From Pedobacter zeaxanthinifaciens (GTDB lineage Bacteria > Bacteroidota > Bacteroidia > Sphingobacteriales > Sphingobacteriaceae), in contig NZ_QMHP01000011.1 in assembly GCF_003313335.1 (NCBI RefSeq), positions 88,974 to 152,973 on the forward strand: DNA of 64,000 nt. The letters run 5' to 3'. A model generated the notes under the pieces. It saw nothing but the letters and a program-made list of their open reading frames with translations. It ran no database searches and had not been told where the DNA came from. Each line of letters starts with the position of its first letter. Positions within the stretch are counted from its first letter, which is position 1. Shown piece by piece: positions 57,501 to 63,287 of the stretch. The position numbers and the translations under genes are program-made.

Positions 57501-58146
57501 TACCATGCCGCTAAATGTAACTACCACTTATTATGTAGAGGCGGTAGCTAATGGTGGCAATTGCGTAAGTGTAAGCAGAACGGCAGTTATCGTTAACGTG
57601 TTATCGGTTTTACCTGCCCCAGTAGTAACGGTAGGCAATGTAACTACCAGCAGTATCCAGTTCAATTGGAATGCGGTCACCGGAGCTTCGGTTTATGAGG
57701 TATCAATGGATGGCGGAAACAATTGGGTAACTACTGTTGTGCCAAACTACTTGGCCGCCGGATTAAATCAGGGCCAGAGCATCACCGTAGTGGTAAGGGC
57801 AAAAGCAGTTTCGGCTTGCCAAACCAGTGCCAATTCAAATGCGGTAACAGCCAGTACCACCGAACCTTTCAAAGATGAGCTGTACATCCCTAACACCTTC
57901 ACGCCAAATAACGATGGCCGTAATGATTTCTTCATGGCCTACGGCAACAACGTGGCTAAGTTCCGAATGAGGGTGTACAATCAGTGGGGCGAGTTCATCT
58001 ACGAATCGCAGAATTTACTGCAAGGATGGGATGGTACTTATCGTGGTAGGCAACAGCCAAGTGGCGTTTACGTGTACTACATCGATGTAACCTTTAACAG
58101 TGGCGTAACTAAAACCTTTAAAGGTACTGTAACTCTACTCAGATAA
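48559..58146 (+). CDS. Giant modular surface protein with T9SS type B (gliding motility-associated) sorting domain
   Basis: This 3195-residue protein has a signal peptide (to about residue 34, ending SSYAQ; M11 is an alternative start). In order it has an N-terminal beta domain (35-210); the first of four unnamed ~155-residue modules (about 213-379; others at about 1073-1228, 1482-1640 and 1893-2052); one Ig-like module; five putative-Ig (He_PIG) repeats at about 468-899 (PAGLTFNPTTREITGTPT-type); groups of Ig-like modules (about 20, ending YYVEA- or YYVTV-type strands), six of them near-identical at about 2218-2755; an FN3-like domain (about 3020-3100); and the CTD (about 3102-3195; IPNTFTPNNDGRNDFF, VYNQWGEFIYES). 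This is an adhesin layout like SprB of gliding Bacteroidota. A PorP/SprF gene and an OmpA/PD40 gene follow at 39 and 12 bp, as expected for its secretion partners. Confidence 0.92.
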   Translation: MGQTSTQSAKMKQWLLILLHFYLITLLSSSSYAQTKIFANTATVVSTRVDDKDNATRDDNTFASVKSYGGAALGIGRYSGELQLSYAQDVDANRTTFIRIGYDANILNALLGGNLGSSLAGLLGNVVLGDHYFVVGAKNSNGQEVAVGSSNGSFSTSNVKLVRDAAGNFYLAVTPNAAYRSVFIKDVTNALLLSSPNEIRVYNAFHVSGTGNCDPPFATDYEGTGATLSLLGAGGAGVTNIQNAIDGNPATNSNISLGLISAVGTISQNIYFNSPSRVNDEFNIRLRVSAALANVGVLSNITVEAYNGNNLVYNRTGLAGLLNLDLLGLLNGGQAVNIPFSPNAIFDRVKITLSALLGVSLTQSIDVFEVNRSAPRPTFAAPLSNALNICYNSTATLAATTASTNELVWYDVQDGGTALATTAYNTSFTTPALTASKTYYVAARQLGCTAESVRVPINVTVNPQINFAATALNNATIGTAYSKQLTAATGGTAAYTYAVAAGSTLPAGLTLSNAGLLAGMPTQAGSFTFSITVTDAKGCTATASHTLTVTNTLTLGNLVLPDGTVGLIYPTQVVPAANGGSTPYTYTAINLPAGLTFNPTTREITGTPTVAGSFVITVNVSDADGNAASINYPIVIKNALALASTSLAVGTVGASYPSQTLPAATGGTPGYTYVASNVPPGLTFNPTTREISGVPTTVGNFTVSVQVSDAAGSTVSTDYTIRVIAPLTLANKTLANGTVGATYATETLPAASGGTGPYTYVATNVPAGLSFNANTREITGTPTGAGNFSITLTVTDAEGRTATNTYALSVTGALNLATASLPNGTVGTAYPVQTLPAVTGGTAPYTYTAINLPAGLTFNPATRELSGTPTLGGNYTFSINATDAANNSVTTNYQVNVTVPAPVVASAITCSGTSTTLTVGNTQSGITYNWYGASGSTALATNNNGTFNTGNITASTVFYVEAVSGTAVSARVAVNVTANPAPNSAVITTNNQTINANQTTTLRATADVGNTIRWYDAVTGGTLLATGEEFTTANLAATTTFYAEAVSAQGCASLTKTPAVVTVINGGAGANCTAANAQSSGITGLLCVLCNVANPGNAVDADPNNYTRITLTVGAASTGFQRLVFPTMGLATDSIRLDLATPTGLLDLSALGGITVNVMKNNTVVRTLQLNSSLVYLQLLGGNRFEATFAAGAEFDRVEVRFQAVVAALSSLDIYGAQIVYPNPTVVGNNQTICYNTSATISATANGSTQIAWYDAATGGNLLATTASFTTPNLTASTIYYIEVSRNGCANTSRMPISVNVVPLLAVPTVAASSLTACESSPVTLAVASPNPAVTYKWYDAAVGGTELFTGATYTISNISASKTYYVEATQQGCVSAGRAAVAVTVNPRPVLPQVQASVSTINAGQTVVLTASSTDTDVEFNWYTSANAATPVFTGATFVTPPLATTTSYYVEARSSVTGCVSPSRVMITINVNNAGAIPTPCISPIAESNGVSGIALLAGVSNSALAIDNDTQTGSTLYLPVAALGGYVYQRFTFPGEGAVGDTVRIAVSSPGKLLSLGVLGSVQLATLKAGVANNDLTNLNSALISLELLSGGTQALLTFVPAQTFDQVELRLNAGVASALNTVNVNYAQHVIAAPQVSAANVTTCNGASANLTVQNPRLGFTYKWYNEAGVYQADGVTFTTPNITATTKFYVTASSGSGCESSRTAVEVSLKPIPAAPVLLSDNISTCTGSNVVLQVKDPIAGLTYRWYNASNVQVATGTSYQVNNVTANATFSVEAFDADCNITSATKTNVQINVGTLDAPVVTTANVSVTSGARALLNAVSSNPAAIIRWYDQPVGGTLLQTGNSYLTNPITANTTFYVEAFVNGGCASVRIPVTVTVVTDGNTGPVPCLSATIAVDKGTVGVALLSDVFNPQLAVDDRIETASSLVIPAGLANAYVYQRVGFGSLSTIGDTVKVRITSPGKLLSLSVLPSISVLTYNGTNSNNDAITANSSLINLELLSDGSAATLTFVPTQQFDAVELHLNSGLVSAFNSLNFNYAQRIGVAPQVDVAAVTACAGGSAVLSVKNPVLGTTYRWYLNNTGTATEGANFTTPNNLAAGTYNYYVRAVVNGCESAGTKVEVTILPVPAPPVPLNTNPTNICFGASAALGVESVAGVSFNWYNANGTLVALNTSTYTIPANLPVGSYTYTVEATNANSCANTTRTSITINIGERAVANDIMVVGADICASNAATLTASSTTVTNPQFKWYADAALTIPLATTATYTTPVINSSVTYYVTVSGSNKCENLPMDAKAVTINVNPPATASDLMVSPAVEICGTASVSLTASSATVANPVFTWYTDAALTTVAGTGSPFVTPVLTASQTYYVTVKGDNRCESPASQAKAVVVTVKANALASDITVNGNRNVCLNSSTVLNATTTTVSNPIFTWYEDAALTTIAFVGTPFTTPNLNANKTYYVTVKGADKCENQPANALRIDINVNNRASAADLTVSTPNELCGPGAVTITASSTTVTNPVFTWYSDANLTTVAATGSSFTTPTLAASQTYYVTVKGDNRCETPASDAKVVTVIVKPFATNADLAVAPSTTEICGSGTATFTASSNTVTNPMFTWYSNAALTNVAFVGASFTTPTLSTNQTYYVTVKGDNRCETPAADARAVTVTIKQRALASDMTINGNTTICANGTTTLTASSTTVTNPIFTWYSNAALTTVVNVGPGFTTPVLSANQTYYVTVKGDNRCENAVGTAASININVAAAPVAPIVASTGTTICSNNATVLTVSNVQANTVYEWYNSANNGTLLFTGSSYTTPVSNSNTTYYVQAVATSGCTTASARTAVAVTVNARPANPTVASTTVSTCTNSTATLTISSPVAGVTYTWFTSAMGGTAVGTGSIFTTPPLSANAVYYVEASAGSCASSGRTQVNVTVGVPPAPPANVTAAATSICAGSTTVLTVNNPVAGVTYNWYSAETGGTSLHSGVTYTTMPLNVTTTYYVEAVANGGNCVSVSRTAVIVNVLSVLPAPVVTVGNVTTSSIQFNWNAVTGASVYEVSMDGGNNWVTTVVPNYLAAGLNQGQSITVVVRAKAVSACQTSANSNAVTASTTEPFKDELYIPNTFTPNNDGRNDFFMAYGNNVAKFRMRVYNQWGEFIYESQNLLQGWDGTYRGRQQPSGVYVYYIDVTFNSGVTKTFKGTVTLLR
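55210..56820 (+). repeat. Six tandem ~88-90-residue Ig-like modules in the giant protein
   Basis: Six units of about 265-270 bp share LTASSTTVTNPxFTWYxDA, then FTTPxLxxxQTYYVTVKGDNRCE. At the DNA level the same peptide (YVTVKGDN) is written with different codons in each unit (gtaactgtt, gtaacggtt, gtaactgta, gttacagta, gttactgta), so the repeat is kept at protein level. Confidence 0.85.
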
Positions 58147-58185
58147 TGATATAAAAAAACATGGTTTTATTTAAAAATAGCACCA

Positions 58186-59184
58186 ATGAAAATGACAAGA
58201 ATAATAGTTACAGTAGTAGTTGTATTAACGCTAGCTGTAAACAATATACAGGCACAAATAGATCCACATTTTTCGCAATACTACGCCAATCCATTATGGC
58301 TCAACCCGGCATTAACGGGTGTAACCGATGGGGCTTACAGGGCTAATTTAAATGCTAAGCAACAGTGGAACAATATCAATAATGGTTATTTAACGGTAGG
58401 GGCTTCATTTGATGCGGCCCCGAACCAAAAAAATATCGCCTTTGGCGCAATGGTAATTAACCAAAGAGCTGGAGAGGTAGCTTACAACCAATTAAGTGCC
58501 TTGGCATCGGCATCGTATCGCATCCGTTTTGGTCAAGCTGGCGATAAGATCATTAATTTCGGCTTGCAGGCAGGCATCATCAACAAAAGCATTGATGTTT
58601 CCCGCATCACTTTGGGCAGTCAGTACAACCCTGGTATGGGCTACGACAGCGGAATGGGTTTTGATGAAACCTTCGCTGCCCAAAATTTTACAGCTCCTGA
58701 TGTGAATGCAGGTATCATGTTTTTTGATGCTGCGGATTACAAATCTGTGAATGTATTTTTTGGTGGATCAGTGGCACATTTAACCCGGCCAAAAGATAAA
58801 TTTATAGGAGGCGATGCCAAATTGCCTATGCGTTTTACCGGTCATGGCGGAGCTAGGGTACGCTTAAATAACATTTTTGATATCACGCCTAATGCGCTAT
58901 TTCTGAAACAAGGTAATGCACAACAAATTGCTTTTGGCGCTTATGCACAAATGATGCTGAACACCGAAACAGATTTGCTATTTGGTTCCAATTACAGGGT
59001 AGATGATGCAGCTATTGCCTTTCTAGGCTTCCATATCAAAAGCATGGTGTTTGGCGTAAGCTACGATTTTAACACCTCGGGATTAAATAGGGCCACCAGC
59101 AGTAGGGGAGGGTTAGAACTTTCCATTTCATTTAATGCCCGTAAAGGTATTGTTGGTCCAAATTTCTTTTGTCCTCGACTTTAA
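58186..59184 (+). CDS. PorP/SprF-family type IX secretion membrane protein
   Basis: This 332-residue protein has a signal peptide (1-24, ending NIQAQ). The opening DPHFSQYYANPLWLNPALTG is the PorP/SprF hallmark, and the rest is an alternating beta pattern ending in aromatic-rich strands of an outer-membrane barrel (LLFGSNYRVDDAAIAFLGFH). PorP/SprF proteins help particular T9SS type B cargoes reach or stay on the surface. It is encoded 39 bp after the giant type B protein and 12 bp before the OmpA-like gene, so the three form one operon. Confidence 0.95.
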   Translation: MKMTRIIVTVVVVLTLAVNNIQAQIDPHFSQYYANPLWLNPALTGVTDGAYRANLNAKQQWNNINNGYLTVGASFDAAPNQKNIAFGAMVINQRAGEVAYNQLSALASASYRIRFGQAGDKIINFGLQAGIINKSIDVSRITLGSQYNPGMGYDSGMGFDETFAAQNFTAPDVNAGIMFFDAADYKSVNVFFGGSVAHLTRPKDKFIGGDAKLPMRFTGHGGARVRLNNIFDITPNALFLKQGNAQQIAFGAYAQMMLNTETDLLFGSNYRVDDAAIAFLGFHIKSMVFGVSYDFNTSGLNRATSSRGGLELSISFNARKGIVGPNFFCPRL

Positions 59185-59196
59185 AAAATTAAGCTC

Positions 59197-61209
59197 ATGA
59201 AATCTTTTAAAATAATTGTGCTGCTCATCTGCTTTGCTAGTACAGCAGGTGCACAAATTGGCCCAAGTGCCAAACGTATTGCCGATGTATATTTTCTCAA
59301 TAAAGAATATTATGCGGCTGCCGAATACTATAAAAAAATGCTTTCGATTTCACCAGATAGCGCCGGGTTTGTAGTGCCTTATGCTTTTGAACAAAAAATG
59401 AAGGAAACTAGTCCGCGTAAGGATGATTACGAATATGCCGTGTATCAGCTGGCAACTTCATTGCGCTTGTACAAAAACTTCAGAGACGCAGAAAAATGGT
59501 ATGCCATCTCTAATAAATTTACCAATCCTAAGTATGCGCAAAGCGAATTTTGGCATGGCGAATGTTTAAGGGCCAATTTGAAATATGAAGAGGCCATTAA
59601 AGCGTTTGAAAATTTCATCAGCAGATACAAGGCTAATGATGATTGCATCCCGAAGGCGAAGCTAGAAATTGCTTCTTGTAAGTATGCCATGAGCGAAATG
59701 AAATATCCACGGATGTATAAAATCTCCCGATTGAGCAATAACATCAATCAAGCGGGTTCAAATTATGCTCCTGCCATTGGCGATTCGGAGTTTTATTTTA
59801 CCTCGTCCAGGCCTATTGGCAGCGAAGGCAAAAATCAGGTGCTTGATGCTGGAAAAGGGAAGCCGAAAGTGGTGAAAAAGGAAACGCCTTACGTAAATAC
59901 CATTTACGCTGTCGGTAATGATAGTCCAATGGCAGATCAGGTGAGTATTCAAAAAATAGATATCGATCTGAAGAAAATGGAAACTGCTGCGGCTACTATT
60001 CATCCTAATGGCGAAATCATGTTTTTAACTGCTTGGGGAATGGATAAAGAAAACCAGAAACGCAACATCTACATCAGTAAAAAAGAAAACGGAAGTTGGT
60101 CTTCGCCAGTGGCAATGGGCAGTCAAGTGAATTTAATGGGCTTCAATTCCATGCAGCCTTCCGTAACTAGAGATGGTAAATATTTTATTTTCTCTTCAGA
60201 TAGACCCGGCGGACAGGGCGGCTACGATTTATGGTATGCGGTTTTACGTCCCGATGGCACGGTGGGCAATGCCATTAACATGGGCAGGAAAATAAATACG
60301 CCTGAGGATGAGCAAGCAGCTTATTACTTGCCAGCTACTAAAAAATTGCTTTTCAGCAGTAATGGAAGGGTAGGTTTAGGTGGTTTCGATTTTTACGAAG
60401 TTGCAGGAGATTTCGTAGAATGGTCGGAACCGGTAAATATGGGCTATCCATTTAATTCAGCTAAAGATGATATCTACTTTGCTGCTTTAGATGACAGTGG
60501 AAGGGAAGGGTATATCAGCTCCGACCGCGAATCCGTTTGTTGTTTAGAAGTTTTCCATGTGGTGCGTGAGTACCTAAGCGTACAAGGAACCATCTTGGAT
60601 TGCCTTACCCAAAAACCTTTAGCAGGTGCTACTATTACTGCGGTTGGCACCAATATCCCGCAACAAAGTGTACAAACCAATGCCAATGGTGTTTATACCT
60701 TGCAAGTGGGAAGTAACAGAGACTTGCAAATCCATGCGGAAAAGGATAAGTATTTTGCTAAGAATATCAGTTTTAACTATGCTCAGTTGGTAAATGCTGA
60801 TACCTTGCTCAGTGCTGAGCTTTGCTTGGAACCTATGGAAATCAACAAACCAATTGTGCTTAAAAATATCCTTTACGAGTTTGATAGTGCCGAGCTAACG
60901 GAGTCATCAAAGGTTACACTTGATACCCTTTTCCAGGTAATGATTGATAATCCGAAGATAAAAATTGAGTTGAGTGCCCATACTGATAATATCGGAACGG
61001 AAACTTATAACATGGATCTATCCGATAAGAGAGCAAAATCTTGCGTGGATTACCTTTTAAGCAAAGGGATTACAGAAGACAGATTGACTTGGAAAGGCTA
61101 CGGTTTCAGCAAACCAGTCGCACCAAATCAACTCAAAAAAGGCAAAGACAATCCCGAAGGCCGTGCCTTAAACCGCCGAACAGAGTTTAAGGTATTGAGC
61201 GACAAATAA
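59197..61209 (+). CDS. OmpA-family protein with TPR, PD40 and carboxypeptidase-regulatory-like domains (PorE-like)
   Basis: This 670-residue protein has a signal peptide (1-19, ending TAGAQ). In order it has TPR-like repeats (about 20-170), a PD40/WD40-like propeller (about 185-450; FIFSSDRPGGQGGYDLWYAV and LLFSSNGRVGLGGFDFYE), a carboxypeptidase-regulatory domain (about 465-545; GTILDCLTQKPLAGATI) and a C-terminal OmpA domain (about 550-670; LSAHTDNIGTETYNMDLSDK and NRRTEFKV). The OmpA part should bind peptidoglycan. This build is that of PorE-type T9SS components and of the OmpA genes that accompany PorP/SprF and type B cargo. It ends at a strong terminator. Confidence 0.93.
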   Translation: MKSFKIIVLLICFASTAGAQIGPSAKRIADVYFLNKEYYAAAEYYKKMLSISPDSAGFVVPYAFEQKMKETSPRKDDYEYAVYQLATSLRLYKNFRDAEKWYAISNKFTNPKYAQSEFWHGECLRANLKYEEAIKAFENFISRYKANDDCIPKAKLEIASCKYAMSEMKYPRMYKISRLSNNINQAGSNYAPAIGDSEFYFTSSRPIGSEGKNQVLDAGKGKPKVVKKETPYVNTIYAVGNDSPMADQVSIQKIDIDLKKMETAAATIHPNGEIMFLTAWGMDKENQKRNIYISKKENGSWSSPVAMGSQVNLMGFNSMQPSVTRDGKYFIFSSDRPGGQGGYDLWYAVLRPDGTVGNAINMGRKINTPEDEQAAYYLPATKKLLFSSNGRVGLGGFDFYEVAGDFVEWSEPVNMGYPFNSAKDDIYFAALDDSGREGYISSDRESVCCLEVFHVVREYLSVQGTILDCLTQKPLAGATITAVGTNIPQQSVQTNANGVYTLQVGSNRDLQIHAEKDKYFAKNISFNYAQLVNADTLLSAELCLEPMEINKPIVLKNILYEFDSAELTESSKVTLDTLFQVMIDNPKIKIELSAHTDNIGTETYNMDLSDKRAKSCVDYLLSKGITEDRLTWKGYGFSKPVAPNQLKKGKDNPEGRALNRRTEFKVLSDK

Positions 61210-61235
61210 CCGCCATCTCGTTCTAGTTTATAGTT

Positions 61236-61274
61236 AAAGCCTAGGTAACAAGTTTACTTAGGCTTTGTTTTTAT
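61236..61274 (+). terminator. Rho-independent terminator of the adhesin operon
   Basis: AAAGCCTAGGTAA and TTTACTTAGGCTTT pair (one G-T wobble) around a short loop, followed by GTTTTTATT. It lies 26 bp after the OmpA-gene stop. Confidence 0.85.
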
Positions 61275-61650
61275 TGGTTCACTAGTTCATTGGTTCATTG
61301 GTTCACTAGTTCAATAGTCATTAGTTCACTAGTTCATTTTTATTTTCACCACTTCCAATCATCCAATTATCTGATGATCAAATTAGCTCATTATCCAATT
61401 ACTTATTGGTTCATTGGTTCACTAGTTCATTTTTATTTTCACCGCTTCCAATCATCCATTATCCGATGATCAAATTAGCTCATTATCCAATTACTTATTG
61501 ATTCATTGGTTCAATTGTTATTGGTTATTATTTCACCGCTTCCAATCATCCAATTATCTGATTATCAAATTAGGTCATTATCCAATTACTTATTGGTTCA
61601 TTGGTTCAATTGTTCATTGGTTATTATTTCACCTCTTCCAATTATTCATT
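61275..61650. repeat. Tandem ~94-bp repeats, three copies plus partials
   Basis: Units repeat at 61345, 61438, 61532 and a partial at 61628 (spacings 93, 94 and 96 bp), each with TTCACC(A/G)CTTCCAATCATC, CAATTATCTGATGATCAAA, TTATCCAATTACTTATTGG and TTCATTGGTTC words. A shorter GGTTCACTAGTTCATTG motif repeats within units. It sits between the terminators of two convergent genes. It is not a CRISPR array: units are long and abut with no spacers. Confidence 0.8.
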
Positions 61651-61654
61651 GGTA

Positions 61655-61693
61655 TTAAAAAGCGGGTAGCAGTTTACACCACTAACCCGCCTT
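61655..61693 (-). terminator. Terminator of the split-FN3 protein gene
   Basis: GCGGGT (61662-61667) and ACCCGC (61685-61690) form the stem base, with a T run following on the minus strand (A run at 61657-61660). Confidence 0.7.
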
Positions 61694-61710
61694 AACATAG
61701 GAGTATTAAT

Positions 61711-62793
61711 TTATTTAGCCTTAACAGATATAACTTCGCTATAGGTTGTGGTGCCATCATGGTCAACTTGTGCCAATCTCAAATAAATGGTATTGCCACT
61801 TAAAGATTTTTCACCGCCCAAGTTAAGCGCTCCATCATTCTTATCTTTAGCGCAAGCTGTAGCAACTACGGCAACCACCGCTAAAAAAGCAAACATGCGG
61901 TAGCGCTTGTTGGTAAAAGGCAATAACAGCAGTCCCAGCAAACCAAAGCCTGCCAAAGTTAACGTGCCAATGTTGGTTTCCACTTCATAGCTGGCGCCAG
62001 CGGTAGCATTTTCAGCCGCGTTTTTGCGTACCAAGTCTTTCCAGGTTTTGCCGTCAGCAGAGCCCTGCAAAATAAAATGGCTGTTGTTTTTCTCCGAAGC
62101 AGTTTTCCAGTTAGCCTTTAAAACACCATTGGTATTCAAGCTAGCGCTAAAGCCGGTAAGCGTAACAGGAAGCGTACTTTGTTTAACCCACGTAAATGCA
62201 TCAATAGCCAAATAGGTGTAGGCACCGTCGGCCGACACTTGAATTTCATCAAGCACTATATTTGAATAGTTCTGTCCGTTCAAATTGGTTAAGTCAATTA
62301 GCGTATAACCATTGTTTGTGCTCAACGTAGTATTGAAGCCTGTAGCTTTTGTTTGCGTAAACTTCGTTACACCAGCAAGTTTTCCTGTAACCGTTAGCGT
62401 ACCGGTAACGTTTTGCTTTAGTGCATTGTCCGATAGAAACACCCAAAATTTGTTCACCTTAAATAATGAAGAACTTGCTTTAATACTAACTGAGGGATTT
62501 AGATTAGTTGGTAAGGCAGTTCCACTATTGTCAATAAACTTAGAATCCTTTGAAGTGCCGTTCCATCCGGCATTATTAGCAAAATAGATGTCAAAAATAC
62601 CTCTGTTATCCACAATATTGAATGTTACTCCGTTGTCGGTAAATGTTTTGCTACCAGTAGTTTCATTTTCGAAAGTTGCCGTACTGATTTGTGCGCTTAC
62701 ATACGCAGGTAAAATACATAAAGCGGCAATTAACATGGTGCTTCCAACGCCTTTCTTGCAGGCTTTAAAGCAATTAATTAAAGAAATTTTCAT
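61711..62793 (-). CDS. Secreted protein whose C-terminal FN3-like domain is split by two membrane segments and a lipobox-like Cys
   Basis: I take the ATG at 62793 (360 residues), which starts a signal peptide (about 12-34, ending YVSAQ); the frame to 62910 adds an unlikely tail. Residues 35-205 form a beta-rich N-terminal domain I cannot name (FENETTGSKTFTDNGVTFNI; a Bacteroidota binding-type fold by pattern). From 208 comes the FN3-like region common before T9SS tails (LPVTLTGFSASLN, HFILQGSADGKTWKDL), but where its last strands should follow there is instead LAGFGLLGLLLLP (membrane), NKRYR, FLAVVAVVATAC (membrane plus lipobox-like Cys314) and an acidic linker; the domain then resumes with YLRLAQVDHDGTTTYSEV. 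The insert is 274-332. The arrangement is unusual and its topology unclear. It could be a normal family feature I do not know. Confidence 0.65.
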   Translation of the reverse strand: MKISLINCFKACKKGVGSTMLIAALCILPAYVSAQISTATFENETTGSKTFTDNGVTFNIVDNRGIFDIYFANNAGWNGTSKDSKFIDNSGTALPTNLNPSVSIKASSSLFKVNKFWVFLSDNALKQNVTGTLTVTGKLAGVTKFTQTKATGFNTTLSTNNGYTLIDLTNLNGQNYSNIVLDEIQVSADGAYTYLAIDAFTWVKQSTLPVTLTGFSASLNTNGVLKANWKTASEKNNSHFILQGSADGKTWKDLVRKNAAENATAGASYEVETNIGTLTLAGFGLLGLLLLPFTNKRYRMFAFLAVVAVVATACAKDKNDGALNLGGEKSLSGNTIYLRLAQVDHDGTTTYSEVISVKAK

Positions 62794-62890
62794 AATTATT
62801 GGTTTGAATAAATTGACTTTGTTGATGCATAAACGCCCATTCGTAATAGGAGTAGGATGGGTTTCTTTGTTCTGTAGTTGAGCGCATACA

Positions 62891-62922
62891 CAAAAGTAAT
62901 AATATGTCACTATAAGGTGACA
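62891..62922 (-). promoter_or_regulatory. Candidate promoter and operator of the split-FN3 gene
   Basis: On the minus strand TACTTTTG (62898-62891) is an exact TAnnTTTG element about 95 bp before the ATG at 62793. A palindrome TGTCAC-N6-GTGACA (62905-62922) lies directly upstream, where a bound repressor would cover the -33 region. Confidence 0.4.
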
Positions 62923-63228
62923 ATAAAATGCAATTTATTTTTTAATGCTTGGTTTTATGAAGGTAATTGGGAAGAAATTGGTGTGATTTCTACTACTTAA
63001 TCGTCCATGCAGCGCTAGTGCTTGTGTTAAAACATAGTTAGAGCCTTGCTGCGAACCTTTCCTTTGGCACATAAGCTCCATTCGCAGGCGGTGAGCAAAT
63101 CATTTGCAATTAATATTGTATTCTGTTAATTTAGTTGAACTTATGCTCTCAATTCTTTCACTAATATTTCGAAAAGTTTTAGAGTGTTCATTAGTTGAGT
63201 TACACTGACACGACCAGTTTTGGTTGAC

Positions 63229-63250
63229 TTTATGTAATAAACTACATAAA
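63229..63250. promoter_or_regulatory. Inverted repeat upstream of the HEPN gene
   Basis: TTTATGTA (63229-63236) and TACATAAA (63243-63250) are perfect 8-bp inverse arms around a 6-base spacer, ending 37 bp before the ATG at 63288. It is a possible operator, as often found before autoregulated toxin or defence genes. Confidence 0.4.
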
Positions 63251-63287
63251 TATATAAGTTGGCAGCAATCCTAAAAGACGACATTAA

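Larger units (their letters stand above)
62794..63287. other. 494-bp divergent intergenic region
   Basis: This contains the split-FN3 promoter/operator candidate near 62891-62922 and an 8-bp-arm inverted repeat at 63229-63250 just before the HEPN gene. The middle (about 62950-63200) has no gene or RNA that I recognise. Confidence 0.5.

Noticed and set aside
61275..61650. Possible CRISPR array
   Set aside because: The repeated unit is about 94 bp, the copies abut directly and differ by point changes, and there are no unique spacers or cas genes.
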